This document shows, piece after piece, positions 32,044 through 37,811 of a DNA stretch of 37,811 bases. Both the position numbers and the translations under genes were made by a program. Source of the DNA: Pseudolabrys sp. GTDB taxonomy: Bacteria; Pseudomonadota; Alphaproteobacteria; Rhizobiales; Xanthobacteraceae. Each line of letters opens with the position of its first letter. Position 1 is the first letter of the stretch. The DNA lies in the NCBI GenBank assembly GCA_009694265.1, contig SHVM01000014.1:1-37811 (forward strand), written 5' to 3'. Under the pieces are notes generated by a model, which saw only the letters and a program-made list of their open reading frames with translations, had not been told where the DNA came from and searched no databases.

Positions 32044-33267
32044 ATGGACGTTGCGATCATCGGCGGCGGGATTTGCGGACTTTCGCTCGCGCTCAATCTG
32101 CGCCAGCGCGGCATATCCGCCCGCGTCTATGAGCGCGCTCCCGAGATAAAGCCGCTCGGCGTCGGCATCACTTTGCTGCCGCACGCGATGCGCGAGTTCA
32201 CAGCCCTCGGGCTGGACGATGCGCTGCTGGCGGCCGGCATCGAGAACCGCGAAAGCTGTTTCTTCAACCGCTTCGGCCAGCTGATCTACAAGGAGCCGCG
32301 CGGCAAATTCGCCGGCTATCAAACGCCGGAAGTCGGCATCCATCGCGGGCGGCTGCACCTGATCCTCTACGAGACGGCCCGCGCAAAGCTGGGCAGCGAT
32401 GCGGTGCTGCTCGATCACGATGCGACCTCCATCGAGCAGGACGAGGCCGGCGTCACCGTTTCGTTTAATAAGCGCGAGAGCGTGCGCGCCGACTTAGCCG
32501 TCGCCTGCGACGGCATTAATTCGGCGATCCGAAAGCGGTTCTACCCGCAAGACAGACTGGCTTTCGCCGGCATCAATACCTGGCGCGGGGTGACACGCAG
32601 GAAGCCGATCCTCGGCGGCCGCACCTATATGCGGGTCGGCTCGATATTGACCGGCAAGATGGTGATCTATCCGATCGTCGATAACGTCGACGCCGAGGGC
32701 AACCAGCTCATCAACTGGATGGCCGAGATCAAGCGCGACAGCTTCGCGCAGAACGACTGGAACAAGCCGGGCAATCTCGCCGACCTGTTCCCGCTTTATC
32801 AAAACTGGCGCTTCGACTGGCTCGACGTGGCGCAGATGATCCGCGACGCCGATCAGATCCTGGAATATCCGATGGTCGACAAGGATCCGATCGACACATG
32901 GACCTTCGGCCGCGTGACGCTGGCCGGCGATGCCGCTCATCCGATGTATCCGCGCGGTTCCAACGGCGCGGCGCAAGCCGCTATTGACGCCCGCACGCTC
33001 GCCGACATGCTGCGTGAGCATTCCGATCCGCGCGCGGCGCTCAAAGCCTATGAGGCGGCGCGCGCTGCGCCCGCGGCAAAAGTCGTGCGCACCAATCGCG
33101 AATACCCGCCGGATTTCATCAATATCAAGGTCGAGGAGCTGGTCGGCGACAAGCCGTTCGACGATCTCGACAAATACATCAGCCAGGACGAATTGCGCGC
33201 GCTGTCGGAGAACTACAAGCGCATCGCCGGTTTCGCGCTCGCGGATGTGGCGAGCCGAAACGGCTGA
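32044..33267 (+). CDS. FAD-dependent aromatic monooxygenase-like protein
   Basis: A 407-residue flavoprotein of the PHBH-like class A monooxygenase group. The Rossmann motif is VAIIGGGICGLSLALNLRQRG, the second dinucleotide-binding motif ACDGINSAIRKRF (DG), and the third GRVTLAGDAAHPMYPRGSNG, placing the flavin ribityl chain. These hydroxylate phenols or benzoates with NAD(P)H. The substrate is not assigned. GGGAGAGG precedes the ATG. It is the last gene of the oxidative patch and precedes the ECF gene by 166 bases with no visible coding in between. Confidence 0.92.
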   Translation: MDVAIIGGGICGLSLALNLRQRGISARVYERAPEIKPLGVGITLLPHAMREFTALGLDDALLAAGIENRESCFFNRFGQLIYKEPRGKFAGYQTPEVGIHRGRLHLILYETARAKLGSDAVLLDHDATSIEQDEAGVTVSFNKRESVRADLAVACDGINSAIRKRFYPQDRLAFAGINTWRGVTRRKPILGGRTYMRVGSILTGKMVIYPIVDNVDAEGNQLINWMAEIKRDSFAQNDWNKPGNLADLFPLYQNWRFDWLDVAQMIRDADQILEYPMVDKDPIDTWTFGRVTLAGDAAHPMYPRGSNGAAQAAIDARTLADMLREHSDPRAALKAYEAARAAPAAKVVRTNREYPPDFINIKVEELVGDKPFDDLDKYISQDELRALSENYKRIAGFALADVASRNG

Positions 33268-33433
33268 CGAGCCGCTAAACATAGATAATACAATGGGTTA
33301 GGGCGCCATCCGGCGACTTATCCCCGATGTCCCCGCTATCCCGCCAGCACAGGATTCGGGCAGTTCGCCCGTTAATCGGATAGGCCAAGCACTACAATGC
33401 ACGGGAATTCCTTATGCCGACCGCCCGACTTCA

Positions 33434-33997
33434 ATGGATGACAGCGACGAAGCGCACAGTGACGAGGCGCTTATGGCCCGGGTCGCGCGCGGCGACGAAT
33501 TGGCATATCGCCAACTCTCCCGCCGTCATTTGCCGGCCATGCTCGGGCTTGCCCGCCGCATTCTCGGCAATGCCGCCGACGCCGAAGACGTCGCGCAGGA
33601 AGCCATGCTGCGGGTCTGGACCCATGCGCCGCGCTGGCAACCGCTGGCGGCGTTTCGTACCTGGCTTACCCGCGTGGTGGTCAATCTCTGTCTCGACCGC
33701 AAGCGGCGCACGCAATGGGTTGCGCTGGAAGCGGCCGGCGAAATCGTCGACACCACGCCCGGCGTTACCGAGAAAGCCGAACATGACGAACGCGAGCAAT
33801 TGCTCGCGGCTGCGATTGCCGAACTACCCGCGCGCCAGCGCACGGCGATCGTGCTCACCTACAGCGAGGGCATGAGCAATGCGCAGGTGGCGGAAGTTCT
33901 CGACACGTCGGTGTCGGCGGTTGAGACACTGCTGATAAGAGGCAAGCAGAACTTGCGAATGCAGCTAGGAAATTTGATTGACGGGCAAGAATCTTAG
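33434..33997 (+). CDS. ECF-type RNA polymerase sigma factor
   Basis: A 187-residue sigma factor with region 2 (ARRILGNAADAEDVAQEAMLRVW, about 39-61, then AAFRTWLTRVVVNLCLDRKRR) and region 4 (ELPARQRTAIVLTYSEGMSN then AQVAEVLDTSVSAVETLLIRGK, 128-170). It lacks a long C-terminal extension. It is the first gene of a run leading into an RND efflux operon, which it probably transcribes. The stop is 11 bases before the putative anti-sigma start. A TACAAT hexamer lies at 33393-33398 upstream, but I could not define a matching -35. Confidence 0.92.
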   Translation: MDDSDEAHSDEALMARVARGDELAYRQLSRRHLPAMLGLARRILGNAADAEDVAQEAMLRVWTHAPRWQPLAAFRTWLTRVVVNLCLDRKRRTQWVALEAAGEIVDTTPGVTEKAEHDEREQLLAAAIAELPARQRTAIVLTYSEGMSNAQVAEVLDTSVSAVETLLIRGKQNLRMQLGNLIDGQES

Positions 33998-34008
33998 GGA
34001 TGAGTAAC

Positions 34009-34362
34009 ATGACTGACGAACAATTCGAGACGCTTCTCGGCCGTGCGCTTAAGCGTCGGGCAGAAACGTCGCCTGCTGAAGACGCCGCGGTCGGGCGTGT
34101 GCTCAAGCGGCTGAGCGGCCCGCTGCCGCGGCAGAAAGTTTCGCTCTGGCGCTTGCCCGCGGTGCTGCTCGACTGGCAATTCGCGCCGGCCTGGCCGCGC
34201 GTCGCGGCCTTGGCCGGTTGCGCGGCGCTCGGATTTTTTATCGGGATTGCCGGACTCGACCGCCCCTATGAGCAGCCAGGCTCGCCCTTCGCCTTCGCCA
34301 GCCGTGGCGACCTGGGTTCGATCGTGTTCGAACCCGAACCGCTGACCGGAGCACGGCCATGA
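34009..34362 (+). CDS. Probable one-TM anti-sigma factor
   Basis: A 117-residue protein with no named domain that I can see. A charged cytoplasmic part (MTDEQFETLLGRALKRRAET, about 1-60) is followed by one hydrophobic helix (PRVAALAGCAALGFFIGIAG, 63-82) and a short outer tail (RPYEQPGSPFAFASRGDLGS). Size, topology and position next to an ECF gene make it the best candidate anti-sigma factor, comparable to CnrY in layout; no zinc-binding HxxxCxxC motif is present. ATG 34000 is also in frame, but AGGGA sits about 8 bases before ATG 34009. The stop overlaps the sensor ATG. Confidence 0.75.
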   Translation: MTDEQFETLLGRALKRRAETSPAEDAAVGRVLKRLSGPLPRQKVSLWRLPAVLLDWQFAPAWPRVAALAGCAALGFFIGIAGLDRPYEQPGSPFAFASRGDLGSIVFEPEPLTGARP

Positions 34363-34841
34363 GCATCGCCCAACTCGTTCCTACGACGTCGTCGCGCGTT
34401 TCATCGCGCTGGCTGCTGCTCGGCTCGCTGGCGCTCAATTTGTTCTTCGTTGGCGTCGCGGCGGCGATTGCCGTCCGAAGCCCGGCGCCGCCATCGTGGG
34501 ACCGCAATGTATTCGTGCGCGTCGAACGGATTGCGGCCACCTTGCCGCCGGCAGACGCCGATTTGCTGCGCGGCCAGATCAAGGTCAACCGCGAGACCAT
34601 CGAGAGCGCACAGACGAAATACCGGATCGCGCAGGACACGATCCGTGAGACATTGCGGCAGGATCCGTTCGACGCCGGCGCGATGCGCGCGGCGATGGCG
34701 AACACCCGCGCGGCGCGGCAGACTTTCGACCAGACAATCCAAGGCGTATTCGCGGGCACGGCATCGCAAATGTCCCCGGCCGGCCGTCACGCTTTGGCCG
34801 ATTGGCCGCCGGGGCGGAAATCCGCGAGCGCACAGCAATAG
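34359..34841 (+). CDS. Membrane-anchored periplasmic CnrX/ZraP-like sensor protein
   Basis: A 160-residue protein with an N-terminal membrane anchor (WLLLGSLALNLFFVGVAAAIAV, 18-39) and a helical periplasmic part. It is laid out like CnrX/ZraP ('periplasmic heavy metal sensor' family): RVERIAATLPPADADLLRGQ, a long helix through about 90-130, then MSPAGRHALADWP. Metal ligands are scarce: only one His (H144), no Cys and few Met. This differs from true CnrX, whose site uses several His residues. I infer a periplasmic sensor that controls the anti-sigma factor. GGAGC precedes the ATG, which overlaps the previous stop. Confidence 0.8.
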   Translation: MSIAQLVPTTSSRVSSRWLLLGSLALNLFFVGVAAAIAVRSPAPPSWDRNVFVRVERIAATLPPADADLLRGQIKVNRETIESAQTKYRIAQDTIRETLRQDPFDAGAMRAAMANTRAARQTFDQTIQGVFAGTASQMSPAGRHALADWPPGRKSASAQQ

Positions 34842-34895
34842 TACGGGCTGGGTTCCCGCCGCGCTTCGTTTCAACTGTGTTTTGAAAGTTTAAGT

Positions 34896-36380
34896 ATGCG
34901 TCGCGGTATCGCGGTAATGCGGTGGGGAACTAAAGCGGGCAGGCGCCCGTTCTGGAGCATGCTCCAGGGATTGTGCCTAATGCTGCCGCTGGGCGGATGC
35001 CTGCTGACCGACAAGCCCGAGCCCGGGCTCGATATTCCGCAAGCCTATGACGGCGGGCCGCGCAATCCGGCGTTAGCCGAAGCGGCACTGCCGCCGCTCG
35101 ATTGGTGGCGCGGCTTCCGCTCGCGCGAACTGACCAAAATCATCGAAGAAGCGCGTGCCGCCAATCTCGATATCGCCGCCGCAGTCGCCCGCATCGTGCA
35201 GGCCGACGCGCAGGCGCGCATGGCCGGTGCGCCGTTGCTGCCGAATGTCGGCCTCAACGGCAGCGCTTCGCGTTCGCGCGCCTCGCAGACCACCGGTGGC
35301 GGGACCACCGGCGGGTCGGGCGGCTCCGAACGCGATAGCCTGTCGGCCACGCTCTCAGCGAGCTACGAGATCGACTTCTGGGGCAAAAACCGTTCGGCGT
35401 TGCGCGCGGCGGAAGAAACCGCGGTGGCCAGCCGTTACGACCGCGAAGTGGTGGGCCTGACCACCGTGGTCGCCGCCGCCAATGCCTATTTCCAGGTTCT
35501 GACCGCGCAGGATCGCTTGCAAGTCGCGCGCGAGAATCTGCAAAGCGCCTCGCGCGTGCTCAATCTGATCCAGCAGCGGCTCAATGCCGGCACGGCGTCG
35601 GCGCTCGATACCGCGCAACAGGAAAGCTTGGTCAATACCCAGCGCGCGGCGATCCCGCCGCTTGAACAAACCTTGAAGCAGAACCGTAACGCGCTCGCAG
35701 TGCTGATGGCGCGCTCGCCCGAAAGCGTGCGCATCCGCGGCGGATCCTTGCGCAGCATTTCATATCCACGCGTGACGCCGGGACTGCCGTCAGAGTTGCT
35801 GGCGCAACGCCCCGACATCCGCGAGGCGGAAGCGCAGCTCGCGGCTGCCAATGCCAATGTCGCCAATGCGCGCGCCCAGATGCTGCCAAGCATCACGCTG
35901 ACCGGGGAGAGCGGCTATCAGAGCGCGGTGCTTAAGATCCTGCTGCGGCCGGAATCGGCGATTTATACCGCCGCCGCCGGCCTGACCCAGTCTATCTTCG
36001 ACGGCTTGCGGCTGCAGGGCAATCTCGACCTGCAAAAAGGCAAGCAGGACGAGCTCTTGCAAAATTATCGCAAAGCGGTGATCTCCGGCTTCGCCGATGT
36101 CGAGAATGCGCTCGACGGCATCCGTCAGACTGCGTTGCGTGAGCGGCTGCAACGCGACGTGGTGACGAGCTCGCGCCGCGCTTTCGAAATTTCCGAGCAA
36201 CGCTTGAATCAGGGCACCATCGATCTGGTTACCGTGCTGCAAACGCAACAATCTCTCTATCAAGCCCAGGATGCGCTGGTGCAGGCGCGGCTCGCGCATG
36301 TGCAGGCGATCGTGAGCCTTTATCAGGCCCTTGGCGGCGGCTGGCTGCCGAAGCCGGTGGAGGCTTCCAATGCACGGTGA
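34896..36380 (+). CDS. RND efflux outer membrane factor (NodT/OprM-like lipoprotein)
   Basis: A 494-residue TolC-superfamily lipoprotein. A signal peptide with a lipobox (LMLPLGGC) is followed by two OEP repeats: one with ELTKIIEEARAANLDIAAAVARI and LSASYEIDFWGKNRSALRAAEE, the second with LLAQRPDIREAEAQLAAANANVANARAQMLP. The second repeat matches the NodT family diagnostic RPDI motif. The start could also be ATG 34917; neither has a strong ribosome site. It follows the sensor gene by 54 bases and overlaps the adaptor gene by 11 bases. Confidence 0.93.
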   Translation: MRRGIAVMRWGTKAGRRPFWSMLQGLCLMLPLGGCLLTDKPEPGLDIPQAYDGGPRNPALAEAALPPLDWWRGFRSRELTKIIEEARAANLDIAAAVARIVQADAQARMAGAPLLPNVGLNGSASRSRASQTTGGGTTGGSGGSERDSLSATLSASYEIDFWGKNRSALRAAEETAVASRYDREVVGLTTVVAAANAYFQVLTAQDRLQVARENLQSASRVLNLIQQRLNAGTASALDTAQQESLVNTQRAAIPPLEQTLKQNRNALAVLMARSPESVRIRGGSLRSISYPRVTPGLPSELLAQRPDIREAEAQLAAANANVANARAQMLPSITLTGESGYQSAVLKILLRPESAIYTAAAGLTQSIFDGLRLQGNLDLQKGKQDELLQNYRKAVISGFADVENALDGIRQTALRERLQRDVVTSSRRAFEISEQRLNQGTIDLVTVLQTQQSLYQAQDALVQARLAHVQAIVSLYQALGGGWLPKPVEASNAR

Positions 36381-37635
36381 ACTGCCGAAGCAGATCTGGG
36401 CCAAGACAAGCAGCCGCAATCGCCGCATTCTGGCGATCGGGCTGATCATCATCGCGCTCGCCGCGGTGCTGATCTATGTGTTCGCTGGAACGGCCGAGCA
36501 GAAGCGTGCCGGCCGCGGCCGCTTCGCCGCCGATGGACCGGTGCCAGTACTGGTTGCCGCCGCACAGAAGGCAGACGTGCCGGTCTATCTGGATGCGGTC
36601 GGCACCACCAAAGCGCTCAACACGGTGACCGTGCGTCCGCAAGTGGACGGCAAACTGCTCGAGGTCACCTTCAAGGAAGGCCAGGACGTCAAAAAGGGCG
36701 ACGTGCTGGCGCTCATCGATCCGACCACCTATCAGGCCCAGCTCGACCAGGCGGTCGCCAAAAAGGCGCAGGACGAGGCGATGCTCGCCAATGCCCGCAT
36801 CGACCAGGAACGCTATGAACGGCTGGCGCTGACCAACTCGATCAACCGCCAGCAGGCCGATACGCAAAAATCGCTGGTGGCGCAACTTGAGGCACAGGTG
36901 AAATCCGATCAGGGCGCCATCGACAATACGCGCGCCATTCTCGCCTACACCACCATCCGCGCGCCGATCGACGGCCGCACCGGCATCCGCCAGGTCGACG
37001 AAGGCAATATCGTGCATGCCTCCGACTCGACCGGCATTGTGGTGCTCACCCAGTTGCAGCCGATCTCGGTGTTTTTCAACCTGCCGCAGCAGGATATCAA
37101 TCAGGTCAACAATGCTTTCGCCAAAATGCCGCTCGCCGTCGATGCGCAGCGCTCCGACAACGACGCGGTGATCGACCGCGGCACTTTGCGCGTGGTCGAC
37201 AACCAGGTCGACCCCTCGACCGGCACGGTGAAGCTCAAGGCCGAATTTTCCAATGCCGATCTGCAACTCTGGCCCGGCCAGTTCGTCAATGTGCGGTTGT
37301 TGATCGACACCCTCAAGCAAGTGGTGGTGATCCCGACCGGCGCGGTGCAGCGCGGGCCGAACGGAACCTTCGTGTTCGTGGTCAAGGACGACAACACGGC
37401 GGCGATGCGGCCGATCACAGTGCAGAAGCAGGATGAGACCCAGACCGTGGTCGCTAACGGCGTGGCGCCGCCCGAGCGCGTGGTCACCACCGGCTTCGCG
37501 CGGCTCACCGACGGCGGCAAAGTTTCGATCGGCAGCGGCGACGCCACGCCGGCCGCCGCGGGCGCGCCAGGCGGCCGGCGGCAGCGGGGCGGCGGCAATG
37601 CGCGGCCGAACGCAGCGCCAACCACCTCGCAATGA
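36370..37635 (+). CDS. RND efflux periplasmic adaptor (MdtA-like)
   Basis: A 421-residue membrane-fusion protein. A single N-terminal anchor (AIGLIIIALAAVLIYVF) leads to a barrel-sandwich lipoyl domain (VRPQVDGKLLEVTFKEGQDV), an alpha-hairpin (about 115-190), and beta-barrel and membrane-proximal parts (VVVIPTGAVQRGPNGTFVFV). The order matches MdtA/AcrA-type adaptors of drug exporters. The C-terminal tail is glycine/arginine/alanine rich (APGGRRQRGGGNARPNAAPT). GGAGG about 7 bases before ATG 36370 supports that start rather than 36331. Overlaps both neighbours (11 bases upstream, 4 downstream). Confidence 0.93.
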   Translation: MHGELPKQIWAKTSSRNRRILAIGLIIIALAAVLIYVFAGTAEQKRAGRGRFAADGPVPVLVAAAQKADVPVYLDAVGTTKALNTVTVRPQVDGKLLEVTFKEGQDVKKGDVLALIDPTTYQAQLDQAVAKKAQDEAMLANARIDQERYERLALTNSINRQQADTQKSLVAQLEAQVKSDQGAIDNTRAILAYTTIRAPIDGRTGIRQVDEGNIVHASDSTGIVVLTQLQPISVFFNLPQQDINQVNNAFAKMPLAVDAQRSDNDAVIDRGTLRVVDNQVDPSTGTVKLKAEFSNADLQLWPGQFVNVRLLIDTLKQVVVIPTGAVQRGPNGTFVFVVKDDNTAAMRPITVQKQDETQTVVANGVAPPERVVTTGFARLTDGGKVSIGSGDATPAAAGAPGGRRQRGGGNARPNAAPTTSQ

Positions 37636-37811
37636 ACGTTTCTTCCCCATTCATTCACCGGCCGATCGCCACATCCCTGCTCGGCGTCGCGGTGATGCTG
37701 GGCGGCGCACTCGGTTACTGGTGGCTGCCGGTCTCGGCGCTGCCGCAGATGGATTTTCCGTCCGTCCAGGTCACCACCCAGCTTCCCGGCGCCAATCCCG
37801 ACACCATCGCC
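37632..37811 (+). CDS. RND multidrug efflux permease, N-terminal 60 residues (runs off right edge)
   Basis: The start reads MNVSSPFIHRPIATSLLGVA and continues through LPVSALPQMDFPSVQVTTQLPGA to the window end. This is the N-terminus of an HAE-type (MdtB/MdtC-like) permease: first membrane helix, then the start of the porter domain. About 1000 residues are missing. The ATG overlaps the adaptor stop (ATGA). Substrate type would be read from the missing part; metal pumps (HME) differ in this first porter segment, which favours the drug/solvent class. Confidence 0.92.
   Translation, partial: MNVSSPFIHRPIATSLLGVAVMLGGALGYWWLPVSALPQMDFPSVQVTTQLPGANPDTIA

Noticed and set aside
36229-37650. 473-residue minus-strand open frame opposite the efflux adaptor gene
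   Set aside because: Shadow of the adaptor gene; low-complexity His/Arg-rich translation without a family match.
1-37811. CRISPR array, prophage or integrative element
   Set aside because: No spaced direct repeats, cas genes, integrase or phage structural genes were seen; the only mobile-element trace is the IS3 remnant at the left end.

Overview
The window is G+C-rich and densely coded. It looks like chromosomal DNA of an alphaproteobacterium of the order Rhizobiales/Hyphomicrobiales, in the Bradyrhizobium/Rhodopseudomonas/Xanthobacteraceae neighbourhood. The reasons are codon bias, a DUF6494 protein, many acyl-CoA ligase, TTT-type (Bug) and NMT1-type binding-protein genes, and dispersed palindromes of a kind I recall from these genomes. 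Species cannot be assigned from sequence alone.

Layout. (1) 1-360: a decayed IS3-family end, where an internal deletion joins orfA to the distal part of orfB, next to a tRNA-Leu(CAA) gene on the minus strand. (2) 498-3872: a DUF6494 protein, a COG4091-type dehydrogenase with a SAF domain, an unknown six-cysteine exported protein, a DedA/VTT membrane protein and a stand-alone HisE. (3) 4182-9037: an NMT1/SsuABC-type ABC importer operon facing a LysR regulator and an SCP2-type thiolase. (4) 9212-16367: a plus-strand run of D,D-carboxypeptidase, CobW/COG0523 GTPase, FadD-like ligase, DUF924, DapA-like aldolase and polysaccharide flippase, with several ATGA overlaps. (5) 16374-24738: a second acyl-CoA synthetase, a CAP-domain lipoprotein, a cupin, a Bug-type binding protein, an orphan form-II CoxL-like molybdoenzyme subunit with a GlcG/HbpS partner, and a chemoreceptor without a periplasmic domain. 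(6) 24792-26462: a DUF47-Pit phosphate transport pair. (7) 26727-33267: a catabolic patch of LLM flavin oxidoreductase, Rieske oxygenase alpha subunit, a broken pdxA-family dehydrogenase, a CMD-family protein and an FAD monooxygenase, with an L,D-transpeptidase in between. (8) 33434 to the right edge: ECF sigma factor, probable anti-sigma factor, CnrX/ZraP-like periplasmic protein and a tripartite RND efflux system; the RND permease runs off the window.

The most system-like locus is the last one. A sigma factor, a small one-TM protein and a membrane-anchored periplasmic helical protein are transcribed with, and partly overlap, the efflux genes. The wiring recalls the cnr heavy-metal system, but the sensor-like protein has almost no metal-ligand residues and the pump looks like the multidrug (MdtABC) type. 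The clearest lesions are the pdxA-family gene (one in-frame stop plus one single-base frameshift) and the IS3 fusion. Three copies of a long palindromic intergenic repeat occur, one of which supplies the stop codon of the phosphate transporter gene. No CRISPR array, prophage or intact mobile element was seen.
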